Assembly (NCBI GenBank): GCA_044350805.1
Contig: JBILGU010000001.1
Coordinates: forward strand, 1-64,000
Length of the DNA: 64,000 nt
Direction: 5' to 3'
DNA from: UBA6136 sp044350805
Lineage (GTDB): Bacteria; Pseudomonadota; Gammaproteobacteria; Methylococcales; Methylococcaceae
Every line of letters starts with the position of its first letter. The first letter of the stretch is position 1. Of the stretch, positions 8,625-16,805 are shown in pieces. The notes under the pieces are model-generated. The model saw only the letters and a list, made by a program, of their open reading frames with translations. It was not told where the DNA came from and made no database searches. The position numbers and the translations under genes are program-made.

Positions 8625-8748
8625 GGCGTTGATTGTTTGGTTTTTTCTAATTCATTGCAAGTTATATTCAAATTTACTATGTCTTATGGTGCTTCTATTC
8701 TGTCCACCAAAGGTTCAACCGAACCCCCGGAACCATTGGAATCACTTC

Positions 8749-9420
8749 ATGCAAAAGCTGATCGAAGGCCTGCATCATTTCCAGCAGAGTGTCTTTGGAA
8801 CGCAACAGGAACTCTTCGAACGTCTATCGCAAGGGCAAAGCCCCGAGACGCTGTTCATCACCTGTTCTGATTCCAGAATCAATCCCAATCTTTTAACCCA
8901 GACTCAACCCGGGGATCTTTTCATCCTGCGCAATGCGGGAAATCTGATCCCTCCCTACGGCCCATATGCCGGTGGGGAAGCGGCCACAATCGAGTTTGCT
9001 ATCCAGGGCTTGAATGTGAAAGACGTCATTGTCTGTGGACACTCCCATTGCGGGGCCATGGATGGGCTCCTCCACCCTGAGAAGACGCAGGGCTTTCCTG
9101 CCCTGAACCGCTGGCTTGAACATGCAGAAGTGACCCGCAGGGTGGTTGCCGAAATGTACCCATCAAACCCCTCGGACGCGCTTCTCAATATTGCCATTCA
9201 GGAAAACGTTCTCGCTCAAATGGAAAACCTCAGGACTCACCCCAGTGTCGCTACTGCACTGGCAGCAGGACGCATCCGAATCCATGGCTGGGTCTACAAG
9301 ATCGAGACAGGAGAAATTTTTGGGTACCACCCAGAGAATCGACAGTTCATTTCCATCGGGATTCAGGAAAAGAGGCTTGAATCACCAAAACACCAAGTCA
9401 TGGAGGTTGTCTCAATTTGA
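8749..9420 (+). CDS. Beta-carbonic anhydrase
   Basis: 223 residues from ATG 8749; the open frame extends to 8611, but homology begins at MQKLIEG. Interconverts CO2 and bicarbonate in the cytoplasm. Zinc ligands are C39 (in TCSDSR), H98 and C101 (in CGHSHCG), with the catalytic Asp-Arg pair D41/R43. Typical beta-class length. The stop TGA shares its last base with the ATG of the PEP carboxylase gene, so the two are cotranscribed and probably translationally coupled, giving a supply of bicarbonate to the carboxylase. Divergent from the NhaR-like gene. Confidence 0.93.
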   Translation: MQKLIEGLHHFQQSVFGTQQELFERLSQGQSPETLFITCSDSRINPNLLTQTQPGDLFILRNAGNLIPPYGPYAGGEAATIEFAIQGLNVKDVIVCGHSHCGAMDGLLHPEKTQGFPALNRWLEHAEVTRRVVAEMYPSNPSDALLNIAIQENVLAQMENLRTHPSVATALAAGRIRIHGWVYKIETGEIFGYHPENRQFISIGIQEKRLESPKHQVMEVVSI

Positions 9421-12260
9421 TGCGAGAAGAAGTCGACAAAGCGCTGTCATCGGAAACACTTTCCGAATGGCATGAGCATGAGAGGGAATTACGTCGTTCC
9501 ATTCGAGTCATGACGGCCGTATTGACTCGCGTCCTTGCCTCGCAGGGTGCAGGTTGGGCCTCTGAACAGGCTGAATTGCTTCAAAGATCCTTTACCGCGC
9601 TCAAAAGAGACGGCAGCCCCAGCCGACTGAGGAAAATAAGAGAACTGATCGACGGAATGGCGCCGCAGGAAGTCAGCCAAGTGATCCGGGTATTCAATCA
9701 TTATTTCAGTCTCCTCAACATTGTCGAGGAATCCCTCTCCGTCCAGAAAAGACGTTTGGCCGCTGAACACTTTATTGATTTTGGCCCCGGGTCGTTCCAT
9801 GAAACACTCGTTCAGCTCAAGGCGCAGGGCGTAGGCTCGGAGGAGCTTCAACTCCTTCTCGACCGACTTTTGTACCAACCGGTCATGACAGCGCACCCGA
9901 CGGAAGCGAAACGACGCACGGTCAAGGGGGCTCTTAGAAATATCTTTCTGTCTCAAGAAAGACTTTCCCTGGCAGGCAACAGAACAGGCGCAAGAAAGGA
10001 GGCTCTGACCCACCTTCAAAGACAGGTTCAGCTCTTATGGAAAACCGATGAGGTTCGGGCACAAAGCATGGGAGTCGGCGATGAAATTGACACGGGACTC
10101 TATTATTTCCCTCTCTCGCTTTTTGATGCCATCACACGGACATACCGTCACCTGGAACAATCCATCTCGGAAGTTTTTGGGCCCCATGTTGCTCATGAGA
10201 TTGCCGTTCCGAGCTTCATTCAATTTGGATCATGGATCGGAGGTGATCGGGATGGCAATCCCAATGTGACCGCAGCCACAACTGCGATGGCGGTTATCCG
10301 TCAATCACGAACGATCATTCAGGAGTATGTTCGTCGTATTGATGCCCTTCATGAACTGCTATCGCATTCTCTGGATCTCACACAATTTTCCGTTGAATTT
10401 GAAGCCAGTCTTCAGGAGGACCGTCGTCGGCTTGGGTCTGAAATTGGGACTCTTGAAACCCCATTTCTGCAGGAGCCCTATCGGCATAAGCTCATTCTCA
10501 TTAGATATCGTCTAAACCGATTGCTATCAAGACTGGAGGAAATCGATTCTGGCGCACCCACATCCCATGATTCAGGGGCCTATGCATCTGCAGATGAGTT
10601 TCAGAAAGATCTGAGCATCATCGAGCGCTCACTCCGAGAAAATGGAGATCCTGAAATAGCGGATGAATCCCTCAAAGACCTGATTCGCCTTGTGGACAGC
10701 TTTGGGTTTCACTTGATGCGACTGGACGTCAGACAGGAATCATCAAGACACAGCGATGCGGTCGCCGAACTCTTCGAAGTCGGGCTTGGCCTTCATTATC
10801 GTGAAATGTCTGAAAGTGAGCGACTGAAGAGCCTGAAGGAGGCCTTGCTGCTTCCCGCCGGGCTGCCTTTCGAGGAGTCTCTGCTGACCGACTCGACTCG
10901 GGAGGTCTTGAACGTCTTTGGAATCATTCGGGAGATGCGGGCCAAAATAGGCTCCCGCTGTATCGGACAGTACGTCATTTCAATGACCCATCAGGCGAGC
11001 CACATCCTAGAAGTGTTGCTCCTCGCTAAACAAAGCGGACTTCTCGGCCATGTGGGGGGGCATTGGTTCTGCCATCTTGAAGTGAGTCCCCTTTTTGAAA
11101 CCATTGATGATCTTGAACGAATTGAAGAGGTGCTGGGCTCACTGCTGTCCCAAGACCTCTACCGCGAGCTGGTCAGGGCATCAGGTGGGATCCAGGAGGT
11201 CATGCTGGGCTACTCTGATTCCTGCAAAGATGGGGGCATCATGGCCTCGGCTTGGGGACTTTACAGAGCGCAGCAGCAGATCGTCCGACTCACCGACGCC
11301 TTCGGATTTCAGTGTCGCATTTTCCACGGCCGCGGCGGCACTGTGGGTCGGGGGGGTGGTCCTACCCATCAGGCGATCCTGGCCCAGCCACCGGACACCG
11401 TGCGAGGCCAAATCAAGTTTACCGAACAAGGCGAGGTGCTTTTCTATCGATACAACAACATGGAAACGGCAGTCTATGAGTTGACGATGGGCGTAACAGG
11501 TCTCATGAAGGCGAGCCTGAGCCTCATTCAGCCCGTTGACCATCCTCGCGAAGATCATCTGAAGATCATGGCGGAGCTCGCAACCATCGGCGAGAGACAC
11601 TACCGGCAGCTCACAGAGAAAACCGCCGGCTTTATCGATTATTTTTACGAATCGACCCCGCTCACCGAAATCAGTCGCTTGAACATTGGTTCAAGGCCCT
11701 CTCATCGAAAGAAGCATGATCGCTCCAAGCAATCGGTCAGGGCCATTGGATGGGTCTTTTCCTGGGCGCAATCGCGGCAGACCTTTCCCGCCTGGTATGG
11801 CGTCGGAACCAGTCTTGCGGAGTGGGCCTCTGGAAACCCCGAGCGACTGGGCGTGCTTCAAACCATGTACTCGGACTGGCCTTTCTTCCGTAATCTGCTC
11901 AGCAATGCACAGATGGCTTTGAGGAAGTCGGATACCGAAATCGCCAAGGAATATGCCGGTCTTTGTCAGGACACACTGATCGCAAAGCGCGTCTGGTCTC
12001 TGATTACGACGGAATACCAGACCTGTGTCGATTGGATCTTGCAAGTCGCGAGAGCGAAAACACTCCTGGAAGACAATCCGACGCTCAATGCTTCAATGGC
12101 CTGGAGGGATACCTTTCTGGGTCCTTTGAACCACATCCAGGTCTCACTGTTACGCCGACTTCGGGCTGAAGATTCAGAGGATACGTCTTCAAACCCCTGG
12201 GTAAAGCCCATGTTGAGGACCATCAATGCGATCGCCGCTGGAATGAGGAATACCGGATGA
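9420..12260 (+). CDS. ppc: Phosphoenolpyruvate carboxylase
   Basis: 946 residues from ATG 9420; GGAGG at about 9401 supports this start over the TTG three bases earlier. Anaplerotic fixation of bicarbonate onto PEP to give oxaloacetate. Catalytic His159 lies in VMTAHPTEAKRR; the glycine-rich active-site loop HGRGGTVGRGGGPTH is near residues 634-648, and FTEQGEV and RAIGWVFSWAQSR are conserved blocks of the family. The C-terminus ends in MRNTG as in bacterial enzymes. Length is slightly above the E. coli enzyme. Partner of the overlapping carbonic anhydrase gene. Confidence 0.96.
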   Translation: MREEVDKALSSETLSEWHEHERELRRSIRVMTAVLTRVLASQGAGWASEQAELLQRSFTALKRDGSPSRLRKIRELIDGMAPQEVSQVIRVFNHYFSLLNIVEESLSVQKRRLAAEHFIDFGPGSFHETLVQLKAQGVGSEELQLLLDRLLYQPVMTAHPTEAKRRTVKGALRNIFLSQERLSLAGNRTGARKEALTHLQRQVQLLWKTDEVRAQSMGVGDEIDTGLYYFPLSLFDAITRTYRHLEQSISEVFGPHVAHEIAVPSFIQFGSWIGGDRDGNPNVTAATTAMAVIRQSRTIIQEYVRRIDALHELLSHSLDLTQFSVEFEASLQEDRRRLGSEIGTLETPFLQEPYRHKLILIRYRLNRLLSRLEEIDSGAPTSHDSGAYASADEFQKDLSIIERSLRENGDPEIADESLKDLIRLVDSFGFHLMRLDVRQESSRHSDAVAELFEVGLGLHYREMSESERLKSLKEALLLPAGLPFEESLLTDSTREVLNVFGIIREMRAKIGSRCIGQYVISMTHQASHILEVLLLAKQSGLLGHVGGHWFCHLEVSPLFETIDDLERIEEVLGSLLSQDLYRELVRASGGIQEVMLGYSDSCKDGGIMASAWGLYRAQQQIVRLTDAFGFQCRIFHGRGGTVGRGGGPTHQAILAQPPDTVRGQIKFTEQGEVLFYRYNNMETAVYELTMGVTGLMKASLSLIQPVDHPREDHLKIMAELATIGERHYRQLTEKTAGFIDYFYESTPLTEISRLNIGSRPSHRKKHDRSKQSVRAIGWVFSWAQSRQTFPAWYGVGTSLAEWASGNPERLGVLQTMYSDWPFFRNLLSNAQMALRKSDTEIAKEYAGLCQDTLIAKRVWSLITTEYQTCVDWILQVARAKTLLEDNPTLNASMAWRDTFLGPLNHIQVSLLRRLRAEDSEDTSSNPWVKPMLRTINAIAAGMRNTG

Positions 12261-12311
12261 GACAGCTACTCCCCCTGAGGGGATCTTTGGTCAAGTCCAG
12301 GAGGGCATAAC

Positions 12312-13220
12312 ATGCCAAGATTGCCTTTGCCCCCTAACCTGGCTGCACTGGAAGCCGAGTCCATCTTCATCCTGCGGGAGGTCGCAGCAGAATGTGAACG
12401 GCCTGCCCTCCTCTATTCGGGAGGTAAGGATTCGGCCGTCGTGCTGCACCTCGCCGGCAAGGCCTTTTTTCCCGGCGGTCTTCCTTTTCCCCTGCTCCAT
12501 ATCGATACGGGTCACAATTATCCGGAAGTCATCAACTATCGGGATGAGATGGCAGCGCGATATCAGGCCAAACTGATTGTGAGAACCTTGGACGAGTCGA
12601 TTTCAAGAGGCACGGTGATCCTCCGCCACCCTTTAGAGTCCAGAAACGCTCATCAATCCGTCACGCTCCTTGAGGCCATTGCCGAACTGGAACTCGATGC
12701 CTGCATCGGAGGTGCAAGGCGTGACGAGGAGAAGGCCCGGGCCAAAGAGCGCATTTTCAGCTTCAGGGACCGCCTAGGCGTATGGGATCCCAAAAACCAG
12801 CGCCCCGAACTGTGGAACATCTTCAACACAAGAACGGTGAAGGGTGAAAACATTCGTGTCTTTCCTATTTCGAACTGGACTGAAATGGATGTCTGGCAAT
12901 ACATTCGCCATGAAACAATCCCTCTTCCAAGCATTTATTTCTCTCACTCCCGCGAGGTTGTCGAGAGGGATGGCCTTCTCGTTCCAGTCACTCCTATCAC
13001 CCAACCACTAGACGGTGAAAAGTCAGAGATCGTGACTTGCCGATTCAGAACGGTGGGAGATATCAGCTGCACCGCACCGATCCGATCCAACGCGGACACC
13101 ATTGAAGCCATCATTTTGGAAACCATGACTACGAGGGTGACCGAGAGGGGATCCACACGACTTGACGATAAGAGCTCTTCCACAGCCATGGAGCAGAGAA
13201 AAAAGGCTGGTTACTTTTGA
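12312..13220 (+). CDS. cysD: Sulfate adenylyltransferase small subunit, CysD-type
   Basis: 302 residues. CysD-type ATP sulfurylase makes adenylylsulfate from ATP and sulfate, normally with the GTPase CysN. Signatures: PP-loop YSGGKDSAVVLHL, LLHIDTGHNYPEV, GGARRDEEKARAKERIFSFR, WDPKNQRPELWN, VFPISNWTEMDVWQYI, and the terminal KKAGYF. PP-loop reads SGGKDS where E. coli CysD has SIGKDS. No cysN follows; the next gene is fhcA, which is unusual because cysDN are nearly always adjacent. It may be a duplicate or a subunit whose CysN partner is elsewhere. Starts 51 bases after ppc on the same strand. Confidence 0.9.
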   Translation: MPRLPLPPNLAALEAESIFILREVAAECERPALLYSGGKDSAVVLHLAGKAFFPGGLPFPLLHIDTGHNYPEVINYRDEMAARYQAKLIVRTLDESISRGTVILRHPLESRNAHQSVTLLEAIAELELDACIGGARRDEEKARAKERIFSFRDRLGVWDPKNQRPELWNIFNTRTVKGENIRVFPISNWTEMDVWQYIRHETIPLPSIYFSHSREVVERDGLLVPVTPITQPLDGEKSEIVTCRFRTVGDISCTAPIRSNADTIEAIILETMTTRVTERGSTRLDDKSSSTAMEQRKKAGYF

Positions 13221-13292
13221 GGTTTATCGCAACAAAACCAACTCACTAGGGAAATCACGCGAAAACGCCACACAAACAGTTCATCCAACTTC

Positions 13293-14929
13293 ATGCGCAT
13301 AAAATTAACTAATGGAAGGATCTACGATCCTTCACAAAATTGGTGTGGCGAGGTACGAAATCTCACCATCGAGGATGGCAGGATTACTGACGATCAGGGG
13401 GATGACTTTCCCCCTGATTTGGAATACGACGTGTCTGGAAAGATTGTCATGCCCGGGGCAATTGATATCCATAGCCATATCGCCGGCGGTAATGTCAACA
13501 CATCTCGCGTCTTGCTGCCGGAGCAACATCGCTCTTTCATGGCGTCCAAGTTGGGACCCCGAACTGCCCCCCGATGGTCCACCGTTGAGACCGGTTACAG
13601 ATACGCCCGCATGGGTTACACAACCGTAGTTGAGCCTGCGGTCCTCCCTGCCAACGCCCTCGATGCGCACCTTCAGATGTCTGATATTCCGATCATTGAT
13701 ACTGCCGGGCTAGCAATTCTTGGGAGTGACGATTATCTCCTGAGGTTGATTAGGGGGGGGCTAGTCAAGGACAGGTCAATGACTATGTCGCGTGGTCACT
13801 CCAGGCAACTCGTTGCTTTGGGATAAAAGTGATCAGCGCAGGCGGTGCAAATGCCTTCAAGTCAAATGCACGTCAATTTGGGCTCGATGATGAAGTACCT
13901 AACTACGAGATAACTTCCCGACGCATACTGGAAATATTACAACGTGCCGTCGTGGACCTTCGTGTTCCGCATCCCATTCATGTCCATTGCAACAACTTGG
14001 GCGTCCCAGGCAATGTCGAAACGGCAGTAGCCACCATGGAGGCAGCTCAAGGCCTTCCAATGCATCTGGCGCACATCCAATTTTATGGTTACGGATCTGA
14101 CGGCGCGCGAGGATTTTCATCCGCAACGGCTCGACTTCTTGATGGGTTTAGACGACACCCCAACATCACCATGGATGTCGGCCAAGTCCTTTTTGGCCAA
14201 ACCGTCACTGTCTCCGGCGATGTCATTGCTCAATTTGATCGACGTGGCGATGCTAACCCAAACAAATGGCTTACATGGGAAGCTGAGTGTGAGGGGGGCG
14301 GTGGCATTGTTCCCTACCGATATCGTGAGAGCAGTTTTGTAAACAGTCTGCAATGGGCCATCGGTCTTGAAATCTTCCTCCTTGCTGATGATCCCTCTCG
14401 AGTATTTTTTACGACGGACCATCCCAATGGCGCACCATTTACCCGTTACCCTGAGCTCTTCCGCCTTCTGATGGATTATCCATATCGCTTGGAATGCCTT
14501 CATAGGATTCATCCGGATGTCGCACAACTGACTCTTCTCAAGGACCTAAAGAAAGAATTCACTCTTCACGACATAGCGGTGATGACCAGATCAGCGGCGG
14601 CCAAATTACTGGGGTTAGATGATCGAGGGCATTTTCAAAAAGGCGCTTTGGCAGATGTCGCGGTATATACCGAACTCGAAGACAAGTCCGCAATGTTCGG
14701 CTCTGCGGATTTGGTTTTTAAGAATGGGGAACTGGTCGTCAAAGACGGTGAGATTATCAAGCATACATACGGAAAAACACAGACCGTACATCCGCATTTT
14801 GACCATCAAATCCAAAGCCACATAAGATCCTATTATAGCCAATACTATAGCTTATCGATGGATCACTTCGTTATAAGTGAGCCGCAGCTTGGAGAAGCTC
14901 CAAGATTTAATTGTCAAATGCGGACATAA
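13293..14929 (+). pseudogene. fhcA: Formyltransferase/hydrolase complex subunit A (FhcA/FwdA type), frame interrupted at a G8 tract
   Basis: Two ORFs together make one FhcA: 13293-13826 (amidohydrolase N-terminus with AIDIHSHIAGGNVN, LGSDDYLLRLIRGG) and 13829-14929 (HPIHVHCNNLG, MHLAHIQFYGYG, FFTTDHPNGAPF). After the run of eight G at 13753-13760 the first frame derails; reading with a ninth G gives ASQGQVNDYVAWSLQATRCF and joins smoothly to the second ORF. FhcA is part of the tetrahydromethanopterin-linked formaldehyde oxidation route of methylotrophs. Metal-binding histidines and the late Asp are intact, so apart from the missing G the gene looks healthy. The possibilities are sequencing error, slippage/phase variation, or a real null. 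fhcB, C and D are not in the window. Confidence 0.85.
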
Positions 14930-15002
14930 ATCCCCTCATCCTATAATTATTTAAAAACCATGATTGAGTAATTTTTCGCCCCAAGTTTCAGAGAGCATAG
15001 CC

Positions 15003-16358
15003 ATGGAAAACAACGCTGGATGGGCAAGAAGAGACCTACAGGCCATATGGCATCCGTGCACTCAGATGAAGGATCATGAGTCATGGCCCCCTATACCAAT
15101 AAGAAGGGCTTCCGGCGTCTGGCTGGAGGACTTCGAAGGAAACCGCTATATCGATGCGATAAGTTCATGGTGGGTAAATCTCTTTGGGCATTGCAACCCG
15201 GTTATTAATGCCGCACTAAAATGCCAGGTAGATACGCTCGAACATGTTCTTCTGGCCGGATTTACTCATGAGCCAGCCATTCGGTTAGCAGAACAGCTGA
15301 TCAGGATAGCCCCACCCGGGCTTTCACGTTGCTTCTATGCCGACAATGGATCCTCCGCCGTTGAGGTAGCGCTAAAGATGAGCTATCACTCATGGCTGAA
15401 TCAGGGGCATCCCGAAAAAACACTGTTTATTACACTGGAGAATAGTTACCACGGTGAGACCCTGGCTGCCTTAGCGGTTGGAGATGTTCCTCTCTACCGA
15501 GAAACCTATGCACCGCTCTTAATGAAAACAATTCGCGTCAAAAGCCCTGATGCTTTTCACCGTGAATCCGGTGTGACACCCGAAGAACACGCTCGAATAG
15601 TATTTGCCGAAATGGAGGCGGCCTTGGAGAGGCACTCCTCTGAAACCGCCGCCGTGATTGTTGAGCCCCTCGTTCAGTGCGCTGGGGGCATGCGCATGTA
15701 TGATCCAATATATCTTCAGCTATTAAGGGATGCTTGCAATCGATACGGTGTCCATTTGATTGCAGATGAAATCGCTGTGGGGTTCGGTCGTACCGGAACC
15801 CTTTTTGCGTGTGAGCAAGCCAAGATCACGCCAGATTTCCTCTGCCTTTCCAAGGGGCTTACTGGCGGCTACCTTCCCCTGTCTGCCGTTCTGACCCGCT
15901 CTGAAATCTATGAGGCTTTCTATGATGATTATCAATCGGGAAAGGCTTTTCTTCACTCTCACAGCTACACTGGGAATGCTCTATCCTGCTCAGTTGCTCT
16001 CGCAACCCTTGGACTCTTTGATACTGGGGCAGTTCTTGAATCGAACCGGAAAAAGTCAAGGCTCATGCGAACGGCTGTCGAAACGCTTCATGATCACCCT
16101 TACATCGGGGAGATTCGACAGCAAGGGATGATCTTGGCAATAGAAATGTGTGAGGAACCGAAAACCAGAAAACCTTTCCCATCAGAGCAGCGTCGAGGTC
16201 TCAAGGTTTACCATGAGGCCTTACGAAGGGGAGTACTCCTCAGACCCTTAGGCAACGTCATCTACTTCATGCCACCATACGTGATCAATCAAGATGAAAT
16301 AACCCAGATGGCAAACGCGGCAATTGATGGCATTCACATGGCCACTAAATCTTTTTGA
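15003..16358 (+). CDS. bioA: Adenosylmethionine-8-amino-7-oxononanoate aminotransferase
   Basis: 451 residues from ATG 15003 (a TTG at 14964 is in frame but longer than usual). PLP-dependent class III aminotransferase that converts KAPA to DAPA in biotin synthesis using S-adenosylmethionine as amino donor. Signatures: WHPCTQMKDHE near the N-terminus, SSWWVNLFGH, GSSAVEVALKMSYH, YHGETLAALAVGD, IADEIAVGFGRTG, and the PLP lysine in LSKGLTGGYLPL. The rest of the biotin pathway is not adjacent. It follows fhcA by about 70 bases on the same strand. Confidence 0.94.
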   Translation: MENNAGWARRDLQAIWHPCTQMKDHESWPPIPIRRASGVWLEDFEGNRYIDAISSWWVNLFGHCNPVINAALKCQVDTLEHVLLAGFTHEPAIRLAEQLIRIAPPGLSRCFYADNGSSAVEVALKMSYHSWLNQGHPEKTLFITLENSYHGETLAALAVGDVPLYRETYAPLLMKTIRVKSPDAFHRESGVTPEEHARIVFAEMEAALERHSSETAAVIVEPLVQCAGGMRMYDPIYLQLLRDACNRYGVHLIADEIAVGFGRTGTLFACEQAKITPDFLCLSKGLTGGYLPLSAVLTRSEIYEAFYDDYQSGKAFLHSHSYTGNALSCSVALATLGLFDTGAVLESNRKKSRLMRTAVETLHDHPYIGEIRQQGMILAIEMCEEPKTRKPFPSEQRRGLKVYHEALRRGVLLRPLGNVIYFMPPYVINQDEITQMANAAIDGIHMATKSF

Positions 16359-16805
16359 GGCTCTATCAACACCAGTGTCCGAATTTTTTGACCTTACATG
16401 TAGTCAGAAATTCGAAATCCAGTGTGTTTTTGGACGCGTCGTTATCTGGAAAACGATTCGGCCTCAGAAATTTGGCCAACATAGAGTCTAACTGAACTCA
16501 TCAAAATCAGACTTATCAATCTTGACGAACCCTGATGACATATCCAAATCAACGATCACCGGTAAACTATAATTTTTATCATTAAATATAATTAACTATG
16601 ACGCCAGGTCGATGGTTTTGATTATAAAAATATCGAATAGGAGCCAATAAAAAATTGAAAAACTCCAACAATAAAAATCCATATTAATGGTTTATTGATA
16701 AATTTTTTCTTTTCTATAGTTTTATTTATTAAACCTCTGTTAATTATCTAATACGAAAAGCATCCCACCCTGCAAGTTACCAAATCTACGCAAAAAACTT
16801 AAAGC
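16359..16805. other. AT-rich intergenic region with imperfect palindrome and a possible gene remnant
   Basis: About 450 bases without a credible gene. Just after the bioA stop, 16380-16414 forms an imperfect palindrome: CGAATTT pairs with AAATTCG, TGAC with GTCA, and TACATGTA sits at the centre. There is no T-tract, so it is a weak terminator at best. On the minus strand 16488 to about 16590 reads KNYSLPVIVDLDMSSGFVKI and continues to a stop, a protein-like stretch without a start codon that may be a decayed gene end. The A/T-dense block 16560-16760 is the probable promoter region of the following exporter locus. Confidence 0.4.

Noticed and set aside
9489..10019. 176-codon minus-strand ORF
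   Set aside because: Opposite the ppc N-terminal region; no independent coding signal.
14889..14908. Hairpin CTTGGAG-AAG-CTCCAAG at the fhcA end
   Set aside because: Inside the coding sequence with no T-tract; probably chance.
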